From contig NZ_FNAM01000042.1 of assembly GCF_900101845.1 (NCBI RefSeq), forward strand, positions 1 to 52,466: a DNA stretch of 52,466 nucleotides, in the 5' to 3' direction. Position 1 is the stretch's first letter. Each line of letters opens with the position of its first letter. The notes beneath the pieces were generated by a model. The model was not told the DNA's origin and searched no databases. It saw nothing but the letters and a program-made list of their open reading frames with translations. This DNA is from Sporomusa acidovorans. GTDB lineage: Bacteria > Bacillota > Negativicutes > Sporomusales > Sporomusaceae. Positions 1 to 6,058 of the stretch are shown here, in pieces. The position numbers and the translations under genes were made by a program.

Positions 1-2
1 TG

Positions 3-245
3 ATTTGTTTTGTTTCACTCCTTATCCTGCGTGTTCTGGAATACAAGTTAAATAAAAAATATCCAGTTAGCCAGATTCGCGAATCATTAATCCGTTATTC
101 CTGCTCTCATCTTGATCAGAATTACTATCTGTTTGATTACAGAGATGAAATTCTGCAGTTGATGGAATCGATTTTCGATATGGACTTGGGCAATAAGATT
201 ATGAGCACATCTGAAATCAAAAAAATTTTGCAATACCAAAAGTAA
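3..245 (+). mobile_element. C-terminal end of an IS1634/IS4-like transposase (cut by window edge)
   Basis: An open frame enters from the left edge and stops with TAA at 243-245. Its start is outside the window. The visible 80 residues begin ICFVSLLILRVLEYKL, which matches the last conserved block of DDE transposases of the IS1634 group within the IS4 superfamily (a hydrophobic 'FICF..L.ILR.LE' stretch after the catalytic Glu). The rest (LIRYSC, YLFDYRDE) is the less conserved tail. The catalytic core cannot be seen. No terminal inverted repeat was confirmed to the right, so the element's right boundary is not set. Confidence 0.7.
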
Positions 246-281
246 GGCCTAATTTCACAACACTATTTTGCCAAAAAAACA

Positions 282-326
282 AAGCTCTCTAGCCCGCGTA
301 TTTACTGGACTAGTAGAGCTTTTTTT
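282..326 (+). terminator. Rho-independent terminator after the transposase
   Basis: AAGCTCTCTAG (282-292) pairs with CTAGTAGAGCTT (310-321) and is followed directly by a run of Ts. It lies 40 bases after the transposase stop, and it could also stop leftward transcription from the membrane-protein gene at 393-812. Confidence 0.65.
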
Positions 327-392
327 ACTTGTTTTGCTGCAAAACTCAGGTTTTTGTCCGTTTCATGAAAATCTTTGTGCGTTCAACAAATA

Positions 393-812
393 CTACTCGT
401 CGATTGGCTGGTCTGTTGCAAGATAGGCACAAGTAAACAACAGCATAGGAGCAAGAACAAGCAGCCCGCATCCCCATTGCAATTCGATAGTAGAGCCAAT
501 CAACCTTCCGGCTAACCCTAATTTTAAAAGCTGAGTATAAACGGCAACACATGTTGAGCATATAGTACCAAGGGCTACGATCCCGGCAATGTAGAGCATT
601 CGATACTTGCGGTATAAAACTAACACTCCTGATAATAGAGCTACGACCAGCAAAAGAATGCCATCTGTCCCGCCGTAGCGAATGAGGTCAATATTGCGCA
701 AAGTAAAGTAGCTTACACTAAGATTTTCACTAAGCCCAGGAAGTGAGAACCTAAACAGCGGCGCAAAAGCCCCCCAAAACAGCAACCCCGCACCCAGCAA
801 ACCACAAAACAT
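393..812 (-). CDS. Small hypothetical membrane protein (139 aa)
   Basis: I do not recognise the family. The protein has about four hydrophobic segments: an N-terminal one around residues 2-20, one rich in L and V near residue 50, one near residue 75 and a last one near residue 115. A short polar acidic tail ends in DQPIDE. It is probably an inner-membrane protein of four helices. I chose the ATG at 810-812 because GGGAGA sits 8 bases upstream. A TTG at 825-827 with AAGGAG upstream would add five residues. It is monocistronic as far as can be seen, with the left IS remnant downstream. Confidence 0.5.
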   Translation of the reverse strand: MFCGLLGAGLLFWGAFAPLFRFSLPGLSENLSVSYFTLRNIDLIRYGGTDGILLLVVALLSGVLVLYRKYRMLYIAGIVALGTICSTCVAVYTQLLKLGLAGRLIGSTIELQWGCGLLVLAPMLLFTCAYLATDQPIDE

Positions 813-929
813 TTTTCTATCTCCCAAAAATCCCCACTCCTTTGCCTTTTATTTAGGCTACTATGAATATATATGAGTGTATCTCCTCCTGAATTCAGGC
901 AACATCGCCATTTTTCCGAAAAATAAAAA

Positions 930-961
930 ATAACCGCAATCCTGGGTAAGATTGCGGTTAT
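930..961 (-). terminator. Rho-independent terminator of the 988-1767 gene
   Basis: ATAACCGCAATC (930-941) and GATTGCGGTTAT (950-961) form a perfect 12-bp stem with an 8-base loop. On the minus strand the stem is followed by TTTTTTATTTTT. It lies 26 bases beyond the stop codon at 988. Confidence 0.85.
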
Positions 962-987
962 GCAGCAGGCCTTAGCCAATCAGCTTC

Positions 988-1767
988 TTACTGTTTGGGC
1001 GTACCATGGGGACGCAATAAGTTTTTTTCGCCTTTTAGGGATTGGACAAATTCAAAAGCCTGTGTAACATTGGACTCTTTCCCTTCAATAACAAGAACAA
1101 CCGCTCCCTCAGAACCGGCAATACCGCCTGAACCGACATGATAGACCTGTACGTCAAACATTGCGGATAAGGCCTGAATTTCCGTAACCACCGTCGCCTG
1201 AACAATCGGCATCAACCCCGCCGGACTGCCGGTGCTGTAGCGATAACTCTTATTGCCTGTATGTTTTACAGCCTCCTCAACACTGGGAATCATTTTTTCC
1301 AGGCCAACCGGCATAACTAACTGTGCACCTCGCGCATATAAGGTTCCAAGCGAAGAACCAATCGTTCCACCTTCATCGTTTGCCATAAAAATGGCCGCAT
1401 GATAGTTGTTGTCAACAGCATTAGCCCCTTTTATAAAAACATCCTTAGCCGAAAATTTCTCTAAAGCCTGCTTGGCATGAATATCCTGGCGGATCCCCTT
1501 ATGTAATACAATGGGGAAAATAAAGTCGGGATTATCCAGCGTACTCCAGGTTTCCCCCAGCGTTATATGTCCGGAAATAAAATTTTCTTTTACCATCGGC
1601 TGGCCAAGCAGTTCTTCTGCCACATAGCAGGTCGTACTGCCTGTAGCCACAACAATCCAACCGTTCTGTAAGGCTTCTTCCACGGACGGCAGCCGCACAA
1701 TGGCTTTGGCAATCAGCCGCCTGGATTCATAAGGAGTTAATACAACAAAGGCTCGTTCTGAATACAT
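988..1767 (-). CDS. Conserved hypothetical protein (259 aa)
   Basis: A soluble alpha/beta-looking protein with no signal peptide or membrane segment. Gly-rich turns such as VATGSTTCYVAEEL (about residue 42), KGANAVDNNYHAAIFMANDEGGTIG (about residues 112-136) and VGSGGIAGSEGAVVLVIEG near the C-terminus suggest a nucleotide- or phosphate-binding fold. 'KGAN-x-x-D' followed by a Gly-rich loop recalls LUD-type proteins, but I cannot assign a function. The start ATG follows GGAGGTAATGATAT. The gene is alone between a terminator and a 600-base gap, so context gives no help. Confidence 0.6.
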   Translation of the reverse strand: MYSERAFVVLTPYESRRLIAKAIVRLPSVEEALQNGWIVVATGSTTCYVAEELLGQPMVKENFISGHITLGETWSTLDNPDFIFPIVLHKGIRQDIHAKQALEKFSAKDVFIKGANAVDNNYHAAIFMANDEGGTIGSSLGTLYARGAQLVMPVGLEKMIPSVEEAVKHTGNKSYRYSTGSPAGLMPIVQATVVTEIQALSAMFDVQVYHVGSGGIAGSEGAVVLVIEGKESNVTQAFEFVQSLKGEKNLLRPHGTPKQ

Positions 1768-1910
1768 ATATCATTACCTCCGTGTTACGTCTATTTACAA
1801 TACTTACCTCATATTTTAACTATACATTTTTCGTATGTAATAATCAACCCTTAAAGCTAACTATTTTCCATTGATGCAACATAAAAAATAGTTAACCGGT
1901 CTTACACAAT

Positions 1911-1946
1911 AAAAAGTACCGAGCACATGATGGCTGGGTACTTTTT
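1911..1946. terminator. Bidirectional terminator-like hairpin
   Basis: AAAAAGTACC (1911-1920) and GGTACTTTTT (1937-1946) form a 10-bp stem with A/T tracts on both outer sides, so it could act on either strand. No gene ends right next to it, so which transcript it serves is unclear. Confidence 0.5.
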
Positions 1947-2024
1947 ACATGGTAGAGGAATATGAAAAAGATAGGCGCCCAATAGAAGACTCTTCTATTG
2001 AACATGCTTCAGTATAACTCCTTA

Positions 2025-2341
2025 TTTTTAGAAATTCTTTAGAAATACCATAAAAATGTCAATCTATATACAACGTGTTAAAGATTTGTGCAGGCGGGTG
2101 GTGTGTTGGCAAAAGCGGAAGTCAAACGCCAGTGGTGGAGCGTTGTCAATGCACCGCCCACCTGCGCCTGCAGTATTCTTTAAGACGGAATATATAACAC
2201 AAAATGTAGGTACTCATACATGGCCATTTTATGAGTACCTACATTTGAGAGGAATATTGGAAAATCCATAGAAAGCTCTGCCTTCTACGAAATTTCTACA
2301 CAGATTATTATATTTTCATATTTTTAGAATTTCTTTAGAAA
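2025..2341. repeat. Gene-free segment bounded by near-identical 21-bp direct repeats
   Basis: Two 21-base direct repeats differing by one base (TTTTTAGAAATTCTTTAGAA at 2025 and TTTTTAGAATTTCTTTAGAA at 2321) bracket about 275 bases with no convincing gene. Inside lies a GC-rich imperfect inverted repeat (TGCAGGCGGGTGG near 2089 against CCACCTGCGCCTGCA near 2159) and a perfect 16-bp inverted repeat (2202-2217 and 2231-2246). The arrangement looks like a small non-autonomous element or a pair of duplicated regulatory sites. Confidence 0.4.
2202..2246. repeat. Perfect 16-bp inverted repeat
   Basis: AAATGTAGGTACTCAT (2202-2217) is the exact reverse complement of ATGAGTACCTACATTT (2231-2246), with a 13-base loop. 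No T-run follows on either strand, so it is not a standard terminator. It may be an RNA hairpin or a protein site. Confidence 0.6.
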
Positions 2342-2365
2342 ACTTTGGAAATCGGTATTTTCCCT

Positions 2366-2524
2366 TTAGGGAGCCGTACGGACAATACTATTGTGTCTTT
2401 GTATCATAAGATTGCAAAGAGCGTCGAGTTCTTGCATCAGTTCTTTCTCTGCAATTTTTTCAGGAAAATATTGCAAGGCAGTGCAAATTTCCCAGATTCG
2501 TTCGCAAATTTCATCTTCTGTCAT
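2366..2524 (-). CDS. Small hypothetical protein (52 aa), acidic and Cys-containing
   Basis: The ATG at 2522-2524 is preceded by GGAGAT at a 6-base spacing. The frame runs 52 codons to TAA. The product starts MTEDEICERIWEIC and looks like two amphipathic helices; it has three cysteines. The good ribosome binding site and codon use favour a real gene. A possible 18-codon leader ORF (2529-2585, minus, ATG after GGGGGAT) ends inside this gene's ribosome binding site, which would allow translational coupling. Its family and role are unknown. Confidence 0.5.
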   Translation of the reverse strand: MTEDEICERIWEICTALQYFPEKIAEKELMQELDALCNLMIQRHNSIVRTAP

Positions 2525-2661
2525 TGTTTTATCTCCATACCGCAAAATAATGAGCCTCGTTTTTTTGAAAAAATAAAGTTGACATCTTGAATATCCCCCT
2601 TATATTTACTAATTAAAGCATAATATGGAAATGTGACAAAAGCATGACAAACTAAAATGCC

Positions 2662-2817
2662 TTATTTATTAACACTGTTTTTGGATTTTATGATATTGTC
2701 CAAAATATTGGCAAATGCAGTTGATTTTCTCGTAGATAGTTCTTTCTTTGCTTTATATCGCTGATTTTGCTTTTGATAATCAAAACTATGTTGTACAGAT
2801 GCAATTTTAGGAATCAT
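2662..2817 (-). CDS. Small hypothetical basic protein (51 aa)
   Basis: The ATG at 2815-2817 follows GGAGGGGC at good spacing, and the frame ends with TAA after 51 residues. The product starts MIPKIASVQHSFDYQKQNQR and is rich in Lys, Gln and Asn, so it is likely a soluble basic peptide. It is on the same strand as the 52-aa gene 140 bases downstream, and the two may be cotranscribed. I recognise no family. Confidence 0.5.
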   Translation of the reverse strand: MIPKIASVQHSFDYQKQNQRYKAKKELSTRKSTAFANILDNIIKSKNSVNK

Positions 2818-3080
2818 AGTAAGCCCCTCCTAGCTATCATCAGAACGTCTAGCCAATTGTCAGCTTACCATGAGAATATGACAGTTATATGACAGATTTG
2901 ACAGGAAAAGCCACCGGAGAATCCTCTCCTGCTCCTGCAAAACTATCAGGCCAAAAATAAAAAGCCTTGCGGAATACCCGCAATAGCTTGTCGGAAAATC
3001 ACCTAAATTAAAGCATCTTAATCGTGAGAATCCCCCTTCTAGCGACTGAATTATTGTAACTTTCCTCGTATAATTAAAAT

Positions 3081-3108
3081 AGGACGGGGTCACGGCCCGT
3101 CCTAAACC
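3081..3108 (+). other. Leader hairpin in front of the 29-aa ORF
   Basis: AGGACGGG and CCCGTCCT form an 8-bp perfect stem about 10 bases upstream of the strong ribosome binding site of the small ORF at 3128. A TATAAT-like hexamer lies at 3069-3074. The hairpin would be at or near the 5' end of the transcript and may protect it or control access to the ribosome binding site. Confidence 0.45.
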
Positions 3109-3127
3109 GAATAAGGAGGTGATCTCC

Positions 3128-3217
3128 ATGCGCTTGAAGATTTATAGTTTAGAGCTTACAATCTCAAGCGAGTTTGCTTTAATAACCTTTTGGATTATTA
3201 AGCAGCTCATCGGTTAG
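3128..3217 (+). CDS. Tiny hydrophobic protein (29 aa) with a maximal ribosome binding site
   Basis: The ATG at 3128-3130 follows AAGGAGGTGATCTCC, which is complementary to at least 12 bases of the 16S rRNA 3' end (a textbook perfect Shine-Dalgarno). The frame is 30 codons ending in TAG. The peptide has a basic N-terminus (MRLKIY), an uncharged core and a hydrophobic stretch (FALITFWIIK), like a single short membrane helix. A GC-rich hairpin terminator follows 14 bases later. Such one-gene units are typical of small membrane peptides, including type I toxins, but I know no homologue and saw no clear antisense promoter. Confidence 0.45.
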   Translation: MRLKIYSLELTISSEFALITFWIIKQLIG

Positions 3218-3231
3218 CCTCCCTATTCCCT

Positions 3232-3259
3232 GAACGCCCCTACGCCAATAGGGGCGTTC
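3232..3259 (+). terminator. Hairpin terminator after the 29-aa ORF
   Basis: GAACGCCCCT (3232-3241) pairs perfectly with AGGGGCGTTC (3250-3259), and ATTATGTTT follows. The T content is modest, but the stem is strong and sits right after the small ORF. Confidence 0.65.
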
Positions 3260-3375
3260 ATTATGTTTCTATGCATATTATAACCGATTTAGAACCAGTT
3301 TAGTAGTTAAACTTCATTTACCATGTATATTTATAAGATACATGATTATCCTGTCGCAATCAGCATAAATTCTCT

Positions 3376-3936
3376 CTACACTGCTGCAAAAGCTTCATTG
3401 GAATTCATACTTTCTGCGCATTCATTAAGTGATGTTACGACATAATAGTAGGTTATTCCCTTTTTGACTGTAGTATCCGTATAATTATTTTTCAGTATCT
3501 GATTTGCAATCATAGTATAAGGGCCGCCGGACGTAGTCGATCGCTTAACGTTATAACCCAAAGCCATACTAACAGAATCCCAAAAAAGAACGATCTGTGA
3601 ATTTTCTGCTGTAGCAGTCAGTTTAACCGGCGGTGCCAGTTCTGACATAGCGCTCTCTCTTCTGTTAACATTTTTTCGATCATTGTTTTTAACTGCTGCC
3701 GCGAACCGGTCAGAAGCTATAGGAACTTGCGAATTAGCCGCTAACATTTGCATTAATAACTCTCTATTTTTATTGGAATCTACGGTTGGCACTATAACCG
3801 ACGTTTGCTTATTCAGTGTTTGATCATTTAGTATCGTAAATTTTTTGTCTAATTTGTCCTTAAGTTGAATGGCGTTTGTTTTTACATCCAAAGTTTTGTA
3901 CTGCATTGTAAAAAAATGTGATGCCCTTATCATCAT
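3376..3936 (-). CDS. Fibronectin type III domain protein (186 aa)
   Basis: The C-terminal half (about residues 100-186) is one fibronectin type III module: PPVKLTATAENSQIVLFWDS, then GYNVKRSTTSGGPY, then YTDTTVKKGITYYYVV. This is the bacterial FN3 version often found in surface or carbohydrate-active proteins. The N-terminal 100 residues are polar and low in recognisable features. There is no clear signal peptide. I prefer the ATG at 3934-3936, since GGGGTGG upstream makes a usable ribosome binding site. GTG codons at 3940-3945 would add three residues. The final beta strand ends within a few residues of the stop, so the module may be slightly short. Function unknown. Confidence 0.7.
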   Translation of the reverse strand: MMIRASHFFTMQYKTLDVKTNAIQLKDKLDKKFTILNDQTLNKQTSVIVPTVDSNKNRELLMQMLAANSQVPIASDRFAAAVKNNDRKNVNRRESAMSELAPPVKLTATAENSQIVLFWDSVSMALGYNVKRSTTSGGPYTMIANQILKNNYTDTTVKKGITYYYVVTSLNECAESMNSNEAFAAV

Positions 3937-4012
3937 TTTCACCACCCCGAATTTTACAATGAATTATAACCCCTATTTATTTAAATAAAATTACATTATA
4001 ACCCCAATGAAA

Positions 4013-4047
4013 ATAACCCAAAGCCACCCGCCTTGAGTTATCTATGT
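4013..4047 (-). terminator. Terminator of the tRNA-Ala gene
   Basis: On the minus strand AACTCAAGGC and its partner GGCTTTGGGTT form a stem with G-U pairs, followed by ATTTTCATT. It starts a few bases beyond the CCA end of the tRNA. Confidence 0.6.
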
Positions 4048-4051
4048 TTTT

Positions 4052-4127
4052 TGGTGGAGACGGTGGGATTCGAACCCATGACCTCTTGAATGCGAACCAA
4101 GCGCTCTCCCAACTGAGCTACGCCCCC
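4052..4127 (-). tRNA. tRNA-Ala (anticodon CGC)
   Basis: A 76-base cloverleaf read on the minus strand, beginning GGGGGCGTAGCTCAGTTGGG and ending in encoded CCA. The acceptor stem contains the G3-U70 pair that identifies alanine tRNAs. The D stem GCTC/GAGC, the anticodon stem CTTGG/TCAAG and the TTCGAAT T-loop are all present. The loop TTCGCAT gives anticodon CGC, reading GCG. The outermost T-stem pair is A-C, a small irregularity. A terminator follows. Confidence 0.93.
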
Positions 4128-4273
4128 ATTTAAAATCTGTATATATTTTTTTTCTTACTACTGCACAGATAATCATGCGCTCTTACTTAAGTAAGTATAC
4201 GCCAATTTTAGCTTGTTATCAAGTGGTTAAACATTTTTTTGAGAAAAAGAAAAACCTTTCATCTTCCTATAAA

Positions 4274-4307
4274 ACACCAGCAGACTCCTTCAAAAGAATG
4301 CCGGTGT
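4274..4307 (-). terminator. Terminator of the YczE-like gene
   Basis: On the minus strand ACACCGGC pairs with GCTGGTGT (one G-U), followed by TTTTATAGG. The stem begins 8 bases past the stop at 4315. Confidence 0.65.
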
Positions 4308-4314
4308 CATGTAT

Positions 4315-5016
4315 TTAATGGTACTGATAGCTCGGCTTTTCCTCTGCAGTATCCTCAAAAGATGTGAACGGCAAATGAAAGATGCGATTGCCGTTTTTGT
4401 CAATATAACTTAAATGTCTGATGAAAAATCTGGAGAAAGAACCAGTGAAAAAGGCCGAAATCAAAGTGCCTTCGCGGATGCCGTAAATTTCGCCGAAGTA
4501 CATCCAGGATAGGCAGGCGGCAATAAGGACAATACCTGTGTCCACACAAGTCTTTGTATTACCAAAGTCAAAATTCCAATGGCAGGAAATCGCATTGACA
4601 ATACCTTCACCGGGAAGAACAACAACATTGCCGATGATTTCTAAAGTAACACCCAGGGCTAATATCGTAGTTCCTATCAGTAATGTGATAAATTTGCTGA
4701 TATACAATGCCGGTGTCACTATACTAAGCATATACATCGTAAGATCGATAAAACAGCCAAAAATGGCGGTCATGGGTATTTGCAACAATTGAATATAGGG
4801 AAATTGCCGGCGTAAGATCAGAATTTGTACCAGTAAGAACATCATATTGACGATAAAGGTAAAGCTTCCGAGAGAAACAGGATACCGCAAACTTAAAATA
4901 TACGGTGTGCTGGAAATCGGTGCCGTACCAAGCATGCTTTTTACAATACAGGAAATACCCAGAGCCACAAAGAAAAGACCGCAAAAAAATAAAAGCCAAC
5001 GCTTTAAAAGAGACAT
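4315..5016 (-). CDS. YczE/YitT-like integral membrane protein (233 aa)
   Basis: The sequence matches the COG2364 (YczE/YyaS/YitT) family: a first helix with FVALGISCIVKSMLGTAP, then VSLGSFTF, and a middle LPGEGIVNAISCHWNFDFGNTKTCVD block. I see about five membrane segments and a polar C-terminal tail. The family is thought to include small membrane transporters or accessory proteins, and no substrate is established. I chose the ATG at 5014-5016 (MSLLKRWLL), with GAAGG about 7 bases upstream. The longer frame back to 5079 covers the promoter. It is downstream of and on the same strand as the glycyl radical enzyme operon, but has its own promoter. Confidence 0.75.
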   Translation of the reverse strand: MSLLKRWLLFFCGLFFVALGISCIVKSMLGTAPISSTPYILSLRYPVSLGSFTFIVNMMFLLVQILILRRQFPYIQLLQIPMTAIFGCFIDLTMYMLSIVTPALYISKFITLLIGTTILALGVTLEIIGNVVVLPGEGIVNAISCHWNFDFGNTKTCVDTGIVLIAACLSWMYFGEIYGIREGTLISAFFTGSFSRFFIRHLSYIDKNGNRIFHLPFTSFEDTAEEKPSYQYH

Positions 5017-5050
5017 AAAAAAACCTTCTTTAGAAAAGAGTATTCTTTTT

Positions 5051-5079
5051 ATTATAACACACTCAAAAGTATAAATCAA
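5051..5079 (-). promoter_or_regulatory. Sigma-70 type promoter of the YczE-like gene
   Basis: On the minus strand TTGATT (5074-5079) and TATAAT (5051-5056) are separated by exactly 17 bases. The start codon is 35 bases downstream of the -10 box. Confidence 0.7.
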
Positions 5080-5133
5080 AAAATTCCTATAGTCACTTAA
5101 ATAACCGGGAATTAAGCCTCTTTGTTGGAGTCT

Positions 5134-6039
5134 TCATTTGAATTCCCAAACCGTTATGCCATGGTCCACTATGATTTTCTTTATTCTTTCCAATTTGGCT
5201 TCACCGGGGGCGGAAAAAGCGGGGCAGGTCGCCCCTACCGCACGATATTTTGCTTCGCCAAAGTCATGATACGGCAACAACTCTATCCCTTCGACCCGTG
5301 TATACTCCCGGAGAAATTTGCACAATGCCCGGATATTGTGCTCACTGGCGTTTACCTCCTCCATAAGAGGAACACGAACTACTGTTGGCTGAACCCCGCT
5401 GATCTTTACAAGATTATCTAAGATTTTCGCATTGCCGGCGCCGGTCATTTTCTTATGAACGTCATGATTCATATGCTTGCAATCAAAAAAGACGAAATCC
5501 ACATTCGCAAAGATATCTTGCACCGGTTCCCAATCATAATAGCCGGCGGTTTCCACGGCAGTATCAATCCCCAGTCGCCGGCAGGCAAGAACAAGCTGCC
5601 GCAAGAATGCCGGCTGGGCGAGGGGCTCGCCGCCGGAAAAGGTGACGCCTCCGCCCGACTCCTGATAGAAAATAGCATCTCGCTTGATGACCTGCATTAC
5701 CTCATCAACCGTAACCTGCTCACCCATTTTCTTGCGGGCACCCGCCGGGCAGACTTCACAGCACTTGCCGCAGGCAACACATTTCTCCCGCACCGGTAGG
5801 GAAACCGCTTGCCGTTTGCCTTCCATAGCGGCGGCCGCACATACCTGACTACATCGCCCGCAGCCAATGCACTTCTCGCGCAAGAATAAAATTTCCGGCA
5901 GGGGATTCCAGGACTCGGGATTGGCGCACCACCGGCACCGCAGCGGACAGCTCTTTAGAAAAACAGTGCTCCGAATCCCCTCACCATCATTGATTGACCA
6001 GCGTTGTATCTGAAATATCGTTCCTAAAACAGAGTTCAT
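5134..6039 (-). CDS. Glycyl radical enzyme activating protein (radical SAM, 301 aa)
   Basis: This radical SAM enzyme would abstract hydrogen from the glycine of its partner lyase, using S-adenosylmethionine and a 4Fe-4S cluster. The cluster motif CxxxCxxC is CPLRCRWC near residue 31-38. Two ferredoxin-like cluster motifs follow (CIGCGRCSQVC and CVACGKCCEVC), the insert typical of activases of non-PFL glycyl radical enzymes. The SAM-binding FSGGEPLAQP is present. Length is normal. I prefer the ATG at 6037-6039, with GGTGAT upstream; a GTG three codons earlier is possible. It lies 19 bases after the lyase gene, in the same operon. Confidence 0.92.
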   Translation of the reverse strand: MNSVLGTIFQIQRWSINDGEGIRSTVFLKSCPLRCRWCANPESWNPLPEILFLREKCIGCGRCSQVCAAAAMEGKRQAVSLPVREKCVACGKCCEVCPAGARKKMGEQVTVDEVMQVIKRDAIFYQESGGGVTFSGGEPLAQPAFLRQLVLACRRLGIDTAVETAGYYDWEPVQDIFANVDFVFFDCKHMNHDVHKKMTGAGNAKILDNLVKISGVQPTVVRVPLMEEVNASEHNIRALCKFLREYTRVEGIELLPYHDFGEAKYRAVGATCPAFSAPGEAKLERIKKIIVDHGITVWEFK

Positions 6040-6058
6040 TCTAATCACCTATACGGCC

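Noticed and set aside
2056..2271. Plus-strand ORF of 71 codons
   Set aside because: No ribosome binding site, it covers two inverted repeats, and its codon use and composition do not look like protein-coding DNA.
2860..3129. Minus-strand ORF of 89 codons
   Set aside because: It runs through the leader hairpin and ribosome binding site of the opposite 29-aa ORF, and the translation looks random.
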